A stretch of DNA of 64,000 nt from Spirodela intermedia (lineage: Eukaryota; Streptophyta; Magnoliopsida; Alismatales; Araceae), in the NCBI GenBank assembly GCA_902729315.2, contig LR746267.1, positions 6,760,424-6,824,423 on the forward strand, given 5' to 3'. Each line of letters starts with the position of its first letter. Position 1 is the stretch's first letter. The translations under genes and the position numbers were made by a program. This document shows positions 13,001 through 26,013 of this stretch, piece after piece. The notes beneath the pieces were generated by a model. The model saw only the letters and a list, made by a program, of their open reading frames with translations. It made no database searches and was not told the DNA's origin.

Positions 13001-16000
13001 ACTTGCCTATTAAAATAAATATATACTAGTGACACCTTTGTTCAAAAAAATTCTTGAAATTAATAGAATGGGCCACCAAAACAAGGTAGTAGGCAGATAA
13101 TGAAGATTAATTCAGTTCATGCAACTTGAGAGTTAATGATATCAATGTGGATTTTCTTCCTAGAGAGAAAAAGGCTCAACTTCTCTTTTCAAAATTAGTG
13201 GTTATATCTGATCAAATCGAATCTCACTAGGACCATCTTCAAATCTTATAATAGAATTTAGCATGAAATTGAGTAGGTCTGTCTAGTCAATTAAGAGGAT
13301 GGAATGAAAGTGATATGTGTACCCCTATATTGTAGGACTCTTGGAAAGTAATTTCATGTCTTGGAAAAAATGATATTATCAAGGATATTAAATCATAAAA
13401 TTTACTCTCATTATTAACTTCAAATTGATAAGAGTAGGCTTAATGGATACCCTCTGGATACAAAGTTAGAGTCTTTAGTAATGGTTAACGTATGTTCAAT
13501 TAACTGTAGTAAGATTTCAGATAAAAATATTCTATTAAAAATTATTTTCAGTAAAGTCTAATTAACCTAGGATAATTAACCTTTTTTTAGTACAAACAAT
13601 TTAGAAATGAATATAGCCCTATGTGTTGTCAAAAATATTTGTTGATCTATATAGGCAATGACAATGGTTATATGTATAAAGCTAATTAAACGTGAAGGTA
13701 TTATGATAATTTTTGGTAAGTATTTTTTTCATCAAGTTCAATATTTCTCCTTTAGAAACCAGTCGTGTGCACCATTTTCAGCTCTATTAAACTTAAAACA
13801 TAAGTTTTTTGCCCATAGTTCAAATGTTGTTGTGGCAACTAATGTCTAACCTAGTCCATCCTAACTGCTCAAAAACCTAAATTTGAATCCATCTTTGTAA
13901 AAAAAATATTATTCAAAAATTTTACCAACTAATTTCTCTCTCGGTGTAGGATATGGTTGAAGTTTGATCAAAAGGTTCAGTATTAGAGAATCAAACTCTT
14001 CTTCTAAGGATTTATCTTAAGATACTTGAGATGATTATCTTGTCTATACCAAACATATAACACTCTATGTACCCTTTCATATCATATTTTCCTTTTCTAA
14101 GGATTTTTTATTAAATTATATTTATTTCAAATTCTCTTAATTAATAGGAAAAATAACATTTAGATAAAGTGACAATAATAAGAATACAAATAATAATAAA
14201 GTGTAAGGTAGAGGTTCAAATACTATAAAATATTAGTGAATCTCAAATTCATGATGTTGACTTTTAGAGCTTATCTAATTTGATGTTGAAAAATATACTA
14301 AATGGTAAAATTATGACTTCACACAAGACAACTTATGATGAGTGCTGTAAACATGTAGGGAAATTTTTCTCTAATCCCTATTAAGCCATGTGATGTCATG
14401 AGTACTTTAAAATCTAAGTGGTTCTCAAATTTGAAAGTTATTAGTTGACTCACTTGGTATGATGAGTTTTTGTATTCATTGTAAGGAAGATACCATGTGT
14501 ATAAGTATAATGGTTATTTTACATGAAAATTATAATTATATGAGATTTTAACCCTTGAAAACTTGTGTTTTGGATATATCATCTATAAAGTTTATGCTTT
14601 TACTTCCTTATAAGAAGTGGGAATAAAATTTTTAATGATAAAGGTGACCAAAATACTACCCAAAGGAAGTGAGTAGACTCACTTTAAAAGTCATCTAACA
14701 TAGTGGCTAAAACATAACATAATATTATAATAATATTTTTTCATCACAAGCACATTTGAATATTAGTATGGCCTTAAGTCTATTAGACATACTTTATTCT
14801 AACGTTTGGCAAAGTCCCCAAGGTATTTAAGACCTTTCAATAACAAAATTAGTATTTTTTTGTCCGGAGCAAGTTGACTCATAACTCATTTAATATAAAG
14901 TGTACTAGCATGTAGTAAGGAATAACATTGTAGAAAAAAAGACAAAGTGATAGTACCATGAAGTCATTACTTGGGAGCTCACAAATATCCAATGAAAACA
15001 AAAATTCAAGATCAACTTTTGAAAGTATCAACCTAAAGTCAGAGAAGCTTTGCCAAAGAAGGATAAACCCTTCCAATATTTAAAGGAAGATTCCACATTC
15101 TACAATACTTTAATTCAATTACCAAGTGTTTAAAGTGATTCTACATCAAAGGAGGCTTCAGCAGCTCCAAACACATGCACATATACCGAAATTCAAATAA
15201 TATACTTGAGCTGACTTAGAGTCATGAATCTATAAGAGATTAATTATGTATCATTTTAATTTCACTATCTAAAATTTTCAATTTATATAAGATAACTAGG
15301 TATTAATTGATGCAAACAAATGGGTTACATCACTGATCTAACTTAGCCCCATTCATGATATAGCTACCTAAATCCAAGAATCTATAAGAAGTATTTTAGG
15401 GAATAATAGGGTCGATTAGAGACATTAAATCTACTAGATGGTGGATAAAGCCTTGATGTTTTGCAATTTATACTAGCAAGAGTTAGTAGAACCCAAGGAC
15501 ATGTTATGTAGATAGTAAAGTAGGAATAGTGTGTTGAACCACTATAAACCTTGGGTCCCACCGATGTAAGAAATCAGAAGTTATGTAAAAAGTATGAAAG
15601 AGTGATTCATTCCCTCTCTTGATTCCTATCATAAGCTCTAAAACAAGCACTTTACTTATACTAAAGAGAAAATTATTCACAGAAAAGAAAATGTTAATAC
15701 ATCAGAATAAATTAGCTTATCACTGTATAGACATGTACAAAAACGTTTTCCAATAGTATATATTTCAAAAAAATTCAAAATAAATATTTCATATGGAATC
15801 TAAAAATTTATTTATCAATGAATTTGATATTGTCTTAAATTCAAATTTGATATGAGAGATTTAGACACTTGAATTCAAAATCCCCTCAACATAAGGTCAT
15901 AACAACTTATGTTCAAATCTTGTAGCTTTTATTGAATAGTGACTAAGCTGCATTGGGATAGTCACTTATTAACCAAAAAAATTCTAGATTGCTCTTTAAA

Positions 16001-16880
16001 TTCTTTAGTGGAGATGGCCTCAACTAGTTCCCACTTTTTACTCCACTCTAAGATTTCTAGATTACTCTAAAGTACAACCATTACTAAAAGCTCACAAATT
16101 ATTTTTTAGCAAAACAATTTCTATGAGTAATCACTTAGTTTCTAAAACATCATTTTGAAAATGAGATTTACGTGTAGACCTCGGTTACATCAAAAGTCCT
16201 ATTGTATAAGATGTATTTCTTAGTTTCATCTATCCATAAACGATTGATTTATTTCTCTAAGCACTAAATCTAAAATTGTATTTTTAGTTGTTACTTACAT
16301 GAAATATTTATCGAAAGTTCATCATAATGTATCACATTATATTTTTTTGTTGTAGAAAATTAACATAGATTGTCTTATTTGAAATTTTGTTAAAAATATA
16401 TCAATATTTGTTAGTTACTTGAGCCCAAAACTGCATAGGTGAATTGGTTTTAGAAATTATTATTGGAGACATCCATTAAATTATATTAAATATAACTAAG
16501 AGTTCAAAAATATCATTTCTACCATTGACATCACCTTTATGGTCATTTGTCGTTGTACATTTTTTCATTATAAATCCTTTAAGATATTTTAGTGAGATAT
16601 TTAAAGGTTTATCTTTTTTCTAGGCTTTAAACTAGTAAAGATCCTTTTAATCATAACAAGTTTATTTAATGATAAGAAAAATACATTATTTATGCCTAAT
16701 TTTGATTCATTTCCTAATTTTTATGTCATGGGAATGCAGATTATGTAGGCCCAAATATTTCTCGAAATGAACTCAATATGATAAACTATGAACCAAATCA
16801 GTCTATTAAGAAAATTACTCATTTAATTGTGAAAAGTAATATCAATAACTAATATAGTGTTGATAATCCCTTGAGATGTT
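7026..16880. other. AT-rich gene desert
   Basis: About 9.9 kb with no coding region, tRNA or rRNA that I can support. Open frames are all under 80 codons, with no recognisable domain. It is probably built of old transposon and intergenic sequence, but I found no second LTR pair or terminal inverted repeat by eye. A stretch near 15535-15580 (GAACCACTATAAACC) resembles the inner part of some Copia LTRs, but this is too weak to call. Confidence 0.55.
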
Positions 16881-16895
16881 GCAACACATTCAACT

Positions 16896-16899
<4 letters not shown>

Positions 16900-16931
<32 letters not shown>

Positions 16932-16945
16932 TATATATATACATA
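16900..16945. repeat. (AT)n microsatellite
   Basis: A run of about 20 AT units with one G-containing interruption, in the AT-rich desert. Confidence 0.95.
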
Positions 16946-18200
16946 TACAATATGCAAAATCAACATACACCTGAATAGCTTTGTCTTATATAAAATGTCT
17001 TGACAATTTAGTAACGTGTAAAGATTTTAAGTTGAATAATAAAACAGAATAGCCATAATCAAAATTGTGATGTAAGTTCCACATCCATTCATAAATCTAG
17101 ACACCAATCTCTCATGTTATCATGTCATTGTCTTTCATTATCACCTGCTAATTTTTTACTTTTACTTTGTTTGATGTATTCCTTGTTGTAATCTCATTAA
17201 CTATATTATGTTCGAAAGTGCAAAAAGATAAAAATCAATGAAATATTTATAGCAGCTTTCATACTTAGGTCATCAAATGTAAGTTTTTTACAAACATTTT
17301 TTCATATTATTTTGAATAAATTAACAATAGATACTACATTGTAGTCTGGGCATACTAAATTTATTCCCATATATTGAAAATGCCATTGGTATGCATCAAA
17401 AATATCACTTTTTACTATAACTTTTAAGTAACTTTCTAGGTAAGTTCTAATGTATTGAATATTTCCAATGCACAATATACCTTCTCAAACACATTAACAT
17501 AAAAAAACATTTCGTAGTTTGCACACCAAAATAGAAATAAAATAGAGTTAGTAACACTCGTCTTTCTATGTTAACTAAGAATGGTCCTTCTAAGATACAT
17601 GAGGATGTTGAAATGACATGTATGCATTATAATCAAATAGCTAGGATGAAAATTTTCAAGAATGTGTTCAAATATAATTGTAACATAAAAAAATTCTGAT
17701 TTATGTGGAATGTTATCTTATTTGTTTCGGTTGAGTGTAGAGATAGAGAGAGATAGAGAGGGAGAGAGACGTTGATGACTTTCAGAAATCTTTGTATCTC
17801 TTAAATGTCAAGAAAACTTTAAATAATATCATTGTTCCTCCATTGGTACCATATAATGGGTACATTTATAATGCAGTTGAAAATGCCCCACTGCAACTTT
17901 CAAAAGCTCTCTTAGATTTTATAGTGGTGATCCAAAATCTATTTCTAGCTACTTGTGTGTAACGTTGTGTTGAGGATTTCTAATGTTGAGTGCTAAGCTA
18001 AGCTCCCTCCAATGAAACATTATGCGTAACATTATATTGTCCACAGTGCATAATGCTTAAGACTAGACAGTACAGGAAAAAGAATATGAGAAAAGTAATC
18101 ATTAATCCAAATATATATTATAAGAGGGGGTGTAGAATACACTAAGCAAATCCTTACATCAGCCGAAGCTATTAATTTGCAATTTGGGACGTGACAACGC
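16946..18200. other. AT-rich intergenic DNA up to the composition boundary
   Basis: No gene seen. It contains a short GAGA-rich tract near 17740-17770. Base composition changes to the GC-richer gene zone at about 18.15-18.25 kb. Confidence 0.55.
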
Positions 18201-18534
18201 AATGCTGAGCTCACCGTAGTCGTCACCATCGACACTGTGTCCTTATGATGCCCATTGGTCTTATGCTAACCCCCCATTGGCGAAACGTTCAAGTCAACGA
18301 TTAAAATGGGCTGCTGGTAATATCCACTATTGAGAAATGGGCCGTAATACTTCCTACTTACAACGACTTTGAGTATCTCCAGTAGAAAGCACGGTGAGCG
18401 AGGAGGTCATTAATATTAACTCATCACACTACCATACGATATCATTAGATTCATCACCGAGAGGGGGGAGTCTTCACCAACCTTACATATTCATGGTCAC
18501 AGAAAAGAGTGGGAGGAACGATAGCGCAAGATAG

Positions 18535-18565
<31 letters not shown>

Positions 18566-19677
18566 TAGCGAGAGAGAGAGAGAGACGCAGTTGCCCGACC
18601 TACTCTGAACAGGCGGATCAGATATCTCATCCCTCTTCCGACACGGCCTCCCCCCTTCACACTCTTCGTTCTTTTTCATCCTCCTGCAAGCCACTGCGCG
18701 CTGATACCACAACTGCCGCTACTCCCCGTGCTTTGTTGACCATACGGAAGCCTTCACTGACGAATCCATCAGCTGCCCTGTCTCTGCTCCTCTGACCAAC
18801 AGGACCAACAGGTGGGCAGTCTCTTCGACAGGGAGAGAGAGAGAGAGAGAGGGCCTTTTGTTTACTTTGTCTTTTAGACGGGATATCCCTCTCTGGGCAC
18901 CGGTCACTGGGATCGTCGGCTGGGGAGCCGTACGATGAGCGTGGCCGAGAAGCTCGTCGAAGTGCGGCATAAGCTCACCTGTCTTTTCCTCCAAAGGAAT
19001 CCTTGCGTAGGGACAAGTAGCCAGTATCGTCACCCGAATGGCCTCTTTCGCATTACTGTTCTCACTTTCTCTCTCCGTTGTCTGACTGACATGACACTTC
19101 CTGGGAGTCCTTTCATTGAGATCTTTCCGCGGGTGGCGAGCCATCGACGACTAGACCTTCCTTCTGTGGTGGGTGATTTCATTTATGAGAACACAAATAT
19201 TACTGCTACGATTATTAACCCCCCTTCCTACTTCCCCCACATACTAATCTAAGCCTTAACCCAGCCCACCATTCGGCACCTCCCCGGAGGGAGGAGAAAG
19301 ATGAGAGAGAGGAGGTAGGCATAACCCATACGGGACTGCCCACATAACCCTTCTAGGGAGAGAGAGAGAGAGAGCAAGTAGATCTTCTTAATAGGAGTCG
19401 TACTTTCTATAAAAGTCCAAATCTTCTTGATCAAAGCTCCCCTGGTTTTTGTACGGATGCCTGTGCGTTTACTTGATTTAGGCACCTCATCGAACACGTG
19501 TCTCAAACAGATTCAGCGCCGGGATTCCGTCCGGGTTTGGATCCGATGCTCGTCCAGAGCTGAAGTCGCCGTTCATGGCATTAGAGTAGAAGGGCCCCTG
19601 TGTCCACTGCCCGTTGCAGACTCTGTAATACCGGGGTGGGTGTCGGATTCGGGCATTAACCCGCGGTAAGTGAACAC

Positions 19678-19714
<37 letters not shown>

Positions 19715-19949
19715 GGGACATAACAGAGGATGGAAACACATGAATCAATGGTGTCAGGGCAAGGGGGCTCCTTTCTGTGAGATTTCCCGAAATGTTGCTG
19801 CTATTGCTCTCCCGATTGTGCAACACAAATAAAAGGGGAAACGGAAACGAGAGAATAGCTGGAGATCCTTCCAAGCTGATCGACATAGGATCTCAGGTGA
19901 CCTTCGGATACTGTCTACTGAAGAAAAAGAACACGACCCTTTCAGCAAT
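18201..19949. other. Interval downstream of the GRF gene
   Basis: GC-moderate DNA with several GA tracts. Open frames of 60-140 codons occur on both strands, but none shows a recognisable domain. A minus-strand frame ending at 19487 follows a plausible acceptor (TATTACAG, near 19631) and could be an alternative last exon of the GRF gene. I could not fit it to the GRF reading frame. Confidence 0.45.
18529..18585. repeat. (GATA)n/(GA)n compound microsatellite
   Basis: About seven GATA-type units followed by GA units. Further (GA)n tracts lie at 18835-18851, 19360-19375 and 19681-19711 in the same gene-free interval downstream of the GRF gene. Confidence 0.95.
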
Positions 19950-20928
19950 TCAGTTTCCAGCGGCGGAGCGGGAGCTATCGACCTGGAAGTCGTAGTGGGC
20001 CATGGAGATGGAGAGTTGGGTCATGGGGAAGGCACCCCACCCGGCCTGTTCATCCCTGGCCTTTCGAGACCACTCTTCGGACAAGAAGCTAACTGGCCGA
20101 GGGGCCTCGCTCCCCCTCTCCGCTCTGATGTCGGTCCCCAGAACAAAGCAGTGCCGCCGCTTCTCTTCCTGCGCGGCGGCGCCGCCGTCCTGTTGCAGGA
20201 AAGAGCAGCTCCTCTGGCGCCGCTCGCCGAGGGGGCTCAATCCCAGGGGGGTGAACCTCCAGCAGGCGTCCCTCTGATCCACAGGACTCTTCATCCCATG
20301 TCGGTTCGCATCAGACGAGGAAGAAGGGTCCCTGAAGAAGTCGTGCCTTCTGGAGGAGGCAGCGTAGGGGTTCAGGAGATGTTGGGCCTCTGTGGCTGTC
20401 ACCATGGAGAGGTGGTGACCCGGGAGGAGAGAGGGAGAAGTAGGGGCGGCGGCGTATGTGGAGGTGGCGGCGATGGAGATTTCCACAGGCTTTCTTGAAC
20501 GATTCTTCCCCCGGTGCATGTGCCTCTCGCAGTACTTGGAGTCGGGGAAGGCCTCCTTGGAGCATCTCCACTTCTTCCCGTCTGTCCTTCGGCATCTCCA
20601 CGGCTCTGGATCCTCCACCTTCTTCCCGAAGCCCATCTGGAAGCACCCCCATCCGACTGCCATTCAAAACCCTGAGTGTGAGAAACTGATAAGATCAAAG
20701 TGAAAAGAGAGGAGGATTCCAAAGGTTACAACTGTTGGGCTGGTGATGGAAGAGGAGCATCGGAGAGGTGGAGGCTGGTTCCAGACACAAGCTCCTCCTT
20801 ATGGGGCCGATGAGGTCCTGGGGGACCGGGGCCCCCGAGGCCATGTACTTGAAGATGAGGGCCTGGTGTTCCAGCTCCTGCCATTGCGATGCCGTGAACG
20901 GGCACCTGCTGCTGTTCCCGCTCATCAT
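19950..20928 (-). CDS. Growth-regulating factor (GRF) transcription factor, QLQ + WRC
   Basis: A plant GRF, a nuclear transcription activator that works with GIF co-activators to promote leaf and organ cell proliferation. Two coding exons: 20928-20730 and 20656-19950, joined across a 73-bp intron (donor GTAACC, acceptor GGCAG), giving 301 residues. The QLQ domain, which binds GIF, is at residues about 10-45 ([14 protein letters not shown]...). The WRC domain at about 81-125 holds the zinc-binding Cys3His pattern ([17 protein letters not shown]) and the nuclear signal. A TQLSIS motif near the C-terminus is typical. QLQ at the extreme N-terminus resembles the GRF5/GRF6 group. The start is MMSGN at 20928, because the frame upstream has only a GTG. 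Oddity: the usual PEPGRC reads PEPWRC. A miR396 site lies in the WRC exon. A (CT)n tract on the coding strand precedes the start. Confidence 0.92.
20481..20501 (-). promoter_or_regulatory. miR396 target site in the GRF transcript
   Basis: In the WRC exon the codons for RSRKPVE (minus strand) are complementary to miR396. The plus strand here reads almost exactly like mature miR396, with the single extra G that forms the known bulge in most GRF targets. miR396 limits GRF transcripts in mature tissue in both monocots and eudicots. All seed-facing bases look intact, so this copy should be under miR396 control (inference). Confidence 0.9.
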
Positions 20929-20976
20929 CTCCGCTCCCACCTCCAGAAACGCCACAACCTCTTGGAGAGGCGAAGA

Positions 20977-21010
<34 letters not shown>
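20977..21010. repeat. (GA)n tract in the GRF 5' leader
   Basis: About 17 GA units on the plus strand, so (CT)n on the GRF coding strand, 50 bp upstream of its start codon. Confidence 0.95.
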
Positions 21011-21012
<2 letters not shown>

Positions 21013-21569
21013 GAGCGTCCTTATCTTCCTGACATATTTATGAGCCAGGCAGAGGAAAGTGGTGGCTGCGTGATGAATGCTCGTGAGTAAAACTAATGAG
21101 ACCGGAGTCTCGAACGGAGAACATGCAGAATCTTCTCGCCTGGGGCATGCAGAAACCCACAGGGAAGCTCAGCTCAGTAAAAAAACGAAACCAGTAATGG
21201 CGATGAGCTAAATCTGATCCGGCGGAAGTTGCTGCCTGAACAGTGACGTACACTCACGTGTCAGGCGGCAGCCACTGGTGGTGACGCTGCCACTCTGACT
21301 CAGTCTGTTCTTAATATTATGACTCAGTGCCGCAGCAGCGACAGGAGAGGGAAGGGCTCTCGACCGCCTGCAACAGCAGCTGTTCTCTCCTGCCTTCGTT
21401 AATGCTGTATCCGCTGTCTCTTTACGGAAATCCATAAACAAAAGGGTAGTTATGAGTCTGGAAGATTGCCCCCCCCCCCTGTGTATGTGAGATGGAGAGG
21501 GGGAGGCAGAACCGAGCGCTGAGAACCCATGGACTTCAACTTCTGACTGTCTGAGACACCCTCTCTTCA

Positions 21570-21725
21570 CCTTCATCTCTCTCTCTCTCTCTCTATCTCT
21601 CTATCGATCTACCTCTCTCTCTCCTTTCTTTCTCTCTTTCGTTCTATCTCTCTCTCTCTCTATATATCTACCTCTCTACCCGTCTATCCCTCTGTCTATC
21701 TACATATCTATCCATCTAGCTCTCT
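21570..21725. repeat. CT/TCTA-rich microsatellite
   Basis: Pyrimidine-rich tract of CT and CTAT units, in the upstream region of the GRF gene. Confidence 0.9.
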
Positions 21726-24700
21726 GTCCGTGTTATTTGGCGACGTGCTGAGGAGAGAGAACTGTGCGGCCTATCTCACATGGCATCCAAGCGGCACACC
21801 GCGGCGGAGAGATCATAGCACTGTGTCCGTCTGATCAAGAATGAATATGGCCCAAATGAGCGTGTGATTCCTCGTCTATGACCGCAGAACGTTCCAAACG
21901 GCACCCACTTCCCAAAGCGGGTGCGTAGTGCTTGCAAACGAAGTCTTCTGTTGGTTCCCAGGAGACGAGGCGCAACCTGACAAAGTTTGGGCGGTGACCT
22001 CCGTTTTATCCTCTTCCTCAGTACTCCCCCCCTCCCGCCACCTCTCTCTCTCTCCCCTCACGGCAATTAAAGCCTCACTCTTGTGGTGCGATTTCAGAAG
22101 CAGATAACCCGAGTCCAGACGTTGGCAGAGCGGAAGGAGGGTCCTCTCCCTTCCGGTTCCGGAGCAGGCGGTGCAGCAAGATCATTCCCCCCGAGAAGAG
22201 CCTGATCTTAGCTCTCCCTCACTAGTTTCTTTATTGCCCAAAACCTTTATCTTCAATAGTTTTGTTCTACGGGGAGTCAAAGACGAGCCTCCGTCCTCTC
22301 CCTTCCTTCCAAAAACAATTAGGATGCGTAGGGGTGGTCATTTCCGTCGCTCTTCAAATCTTGCCTAAAGAGAGGAACACGCTCATTCATCCTTCGGGAT
22401 TCTCCCATGGCTGCAATACTCAGCGTCTATGCTGTCCCCGGCGGCTGTAGGATCGAGCTAGAGCTGTGCAGGTAAAGGCTTGGTTTAGTTCCCTAGGGTA
22501 CGAGAGGTTTGCAAAGAGGACAGACTGGACTGTGGCATGCTCGAGATCCCAGGTGCACGCGGATGACCTTCCCCATGCCCTATGTCTGTAGGCCTCGGAG
22601 GGAGTTTCTAGTGAGTCTCAGAGGGAAATCTTTGAGTCATGGTTTGGCCTGGCGGGTCGAACCATGCATGGGCCACGGTTATGTGCCGTCTCTGGGCAAA
22701 GCAAGCCTGTAAAGGACTGGCCTTTAGGATAATGAAACACTCGGGGCCAGTCGGTACAGTTCATAGTCCATCCATCATGATAATTTAAATGCCGGATCAA
22801 ATAATATCAAAACTTATATGGGCAACGTAACAGAGCATCCAAAAGAAGGATATAAACCCTTATATGGGCAACATGCTCGAAATCCTCCTAAGATTGGTGC
22901 GGTAAAATAGCAGACATGGGCAATTATCTTCGCATTGGCTACAAAAGTAAAACGCTCTCATCATTCGAGCATAGGTGCGGCGAAGACTTTATACGCCTTT
23001 GATGCTGTCATATTTGGACACCTGTCGTTATAGTCTGAAAAGTCAAACCCTTATAACCTGTTCATCATATGAAATATAAATGAAGAACCAAAATGTTATG
23101 TTGCAAATAAAGGCTCGATAGACGTATCATTTTCATGAGATTATCATTCTGTGATCATTCACTTGATGATAAATATTTGTGACTCAATATTAACTGATGA
23201 TTGAAGTGTGACGTTCACTGGAATGCATTGTTGTGAGCAGAAGCCATTTGTTTTCTCACTATACTGAGAAATACAATTTTGTAAATGTTACTGTCATATT
23301 GGTGCTTGAAACGACAAATGAAGACATCTAGTTCGATCAAAAGACTCACCCTCTCCCTTTTTATTGATCAAGATGAAAGAGATTTGGTGGTATATTTCTG
23401 TATGTTTCGATCACTCTTCCAATGTCATTTTTCTGTATATCTTGTTATCAGGCTGAGTCACTTGTGTGATATGGATTTCTGATTTTCCATTCGCTCCATC
23501 TTTGTCTGTATATTTTTCAGTGAAAACTCAGTCATCCTGCCAGTTCCTTACAGTAGTGACAAACGACGTCGATTCTCATATTCTACCTGGGCCATTCATG
23601 TCGTTCAGGCAAGATGACATGCTCATGGTAAGGTCTGACGCAGTGTTAACTACTCGTCTGGGGCTTTAATACTTTAGAGTTTCTAAGGTTTGGTAAATGC
23701 TGAATCATTATATTTCACTAATTTAAATGACCGTTTCCCAAGAAATTTTTACTTTCATTTCTGTGAATTTAATAACTTATTGGTTGACTTGTGTTGCCCT
23801 GTCTTCCAAACTTTCTTGTTCTATTCCACCTTGGCGAGAGTTCTTCCTGTAATGAAGAATGAGAAAGTCTAAACTCTCATCTGTAATAATCATACATAGC
23901 GTTCCTGATCAATAGATGTTTTTTTTTTTTTTCCATATAAGAGATGAGAAAAGCAGTGCACCATTAGCCTTTTGTAGGCCTCTTGAACTGTATCTGTTGC
24001 GGTGCAATTTGGAATTTAAAAAGACTTTCGGTATATAAGTTTCTGCTTTTCACTGGATGAAGCTGTTTGAGCAGAACTGCAGTAGAAGAGGTTGGAAAAA
24101 AAAAAAAAATCTACAACTGCTAGCCCTTGATCTTTGTGATTTTGGAAAGTTTAGTTGATCAAGAACACACCCATCTTGAAAACTATTTCAGCAGTTTTCA
24201 TCATCGCTTCTGCATATTTTATACATCACAGAAATTCTCACACCCTTCTTCGCGTCTCAAGTCTTTTGACGTTTTTTTTTTTTTCATGTTTTATTATTTT
24301 TTCTTGAATAATGATTTTTTTTTGTTTCTGGTTAGATGAAAACATCTGGTAATGAATGTCAATTATATACACTAAAAATTTCCATGTTTCTTAAACACGA
24401 CAGCTCTTTTCCTTCAGTCGTTTCTTGATTATCATGTATCACAAAGATTCCTCCCTCCTCTGAATCTCTAAACTATTGAGCTATAAAAGTTGGTATTTTC
24501 TCCTGCATTATTTTAATTTTTTTTATTAATTGGCCCGAAACAGTGGGTCTCAGAGTATCAGGCTGGCCCATGAAGTTTTCCTTTTCTGACTTTGGAAATA
24601 GCTGGGTGAATGGTTCTGACAGGTATCATACATTCATTGACAATTACAGGGAATATTTTCTCTCCACCCACTCTTATGGTCTCTCTGTCATCACCCTTTC

Positions 24701-25664
24701 CTTGAACCACTTGACTTGGTAGATATTTCTGATTGCTTTCAGTTCATCTGGCTTTCTTTTAAGTAGGCTGATCACATGAGGCTCTGACGATTTCTTTTAA
24801 CGTTAGTGAAATTTTCTATCTAATGTTAGTTTAGGAACTGCTGATTCCTTTTCAATAATCCATGTATTTCATACTGCACCAGATGGAACCTTCTGTTTGA
24901 TTTTGGTTATTCTATGTAATTTTAGGAATTTTCTCATCTGTGATCATTTTTTTTTTGTGAAAAATTGTGCTGAGAATCTCATTCTTCTTCATCCCACAAT
25001 CGGAACTTCTTAAGTTGTCTCTGAGAATCCAGTCTGCAGACTCTGGATCTTTCTTTCTGTTTCAAGACTTCTGATTTAGCCTTGAGGTCAATCATTCATA
25101 GGCACTCCCACTTATCCCGGTAGATTTTCTTCTTCTTTTTTTTCCAAAGTCATACAATGTTCGAGGAATTGCGCTGGATTTTCTAATAATCAGCTCAAAT
25201 AACCAAGTTTATGTCAATTCCCGGCCTATAGGGATCTATTTGTGGGTCTCATCCCCCATAATTCTGAGATAATATGATCCCACTTCACAAAGCTATGGCT
25301 GATCACATCAGCTCTCCTGTTCTACAGATCAGCTTTTTGCCCCAATTCAATTTTTTTTTTTAATTCATTATATCTGCAAGATTTGGACGAGAAAATCGTA
25401 CTGCTGAAGATTTCTTCGAGGCATGCAATCTGACGCAGCAGTAATCGTTTCCCAAGGCGAAATCATGGAGGAGCCGTCATTGTGGAGAGCATAATCGTGA
25501 ACAGAAGAAATTCAAGTTATGATTTCACACGCTTTCAGATCGTCTACCTTCGTTTCTATATCTTTCTCGGGTCAACGGCTAGCTAATTACAGATCCCTGC
25601 CGCAGGATTTGAATACCCAACACGGACAAATCAAGAGCCCCACCCCATCGAAGGACGCCGCCCA
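21726..25664. other. Intergenic interval with no gene recognised
   Basis: About 3.9 kb between the GRF upstream region and the small membrane-protein gene. Frames are short and unlike any family I know. T-rich stretches near 23920, 24270 and 24940 and many near-splice-like sequences are compatible with an unrecognised noncoding transcript or intron, but nothing decides it. Confidence 0.5.
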
Positions 25665-26013
25665 TCAGCTGTCCTTGGCGGGCTCCGCCGCCGCCGCGCC
25701 GAGATTTCTCCACAGGTACCTCCCGCTCGCCATGTCCACGAACACCCAGAATCCCTTCCCGATCGCCTGCAAACGAAAAGGCCCAACAGCCGTTAATTTG
25801 GAGAAACGGGGAAATACAGAAGAGAGAGAGAGGAGGGGAGACTACCTTTCCCATTTGAAAACGCTCGGTCTTCTCAGAAGTGCTTTCGTCGACGTCCACC
25901 TCACCGCCGGGAAGGTCGAATGGGGAAGGGGCGGGCGACCGCACCGACCTCCAGGCGAAGTACCCGGCGAGGGTGGCGGAGAGGAACACGAGGATGATGC
26001 GCAGGGGACACAT
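25665..26013 (-). CDS. Small plant membrane protein, 89 residues (MCPLR family)
   Basis: Two exons: 26013-25846 (56 codons, donor GTAGTC) and 25766-25665 (acceptor TTTGCAG), phase 0. The protein starts MCPLRIILVFLSATLAGYFA, an N-terminal hydrophobic segment (residues about 5-21) that should be a membrane anchor or signal anchor. An acidic linker follows, then a conserved-looking end with KGFWVFVDMASGRYLWRNL. From memory, Arabidopsis relatives are short proteins carrying the name methyltransferase-related, but no S-adenosylmethionine-binding motif is visible here and that name should not be taken as a function. The start is the only Met before the hydrophobic segment. The function is unknown. 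Confidence 0.8.

Noticed and set aside
7026-18000. Further LTR elements or coding relics in the AT-rich desert
   Set aside because: Only isolated LTR-like phrases were seen; no paired ends or ordered pol motifs could be found by eye.
18719-19144. 141-codon minus-strand frame near the GRF gene
   Set aside because: No recognisable domain and it contains a translated GA tract; no splice or start context supports it.
19995-20498. 167-codon plus-strand frame opposite the GRF gene
   Set aside because: A GC-rich shadow of the GRF second exon; the minus strand has the clear WRC domain.
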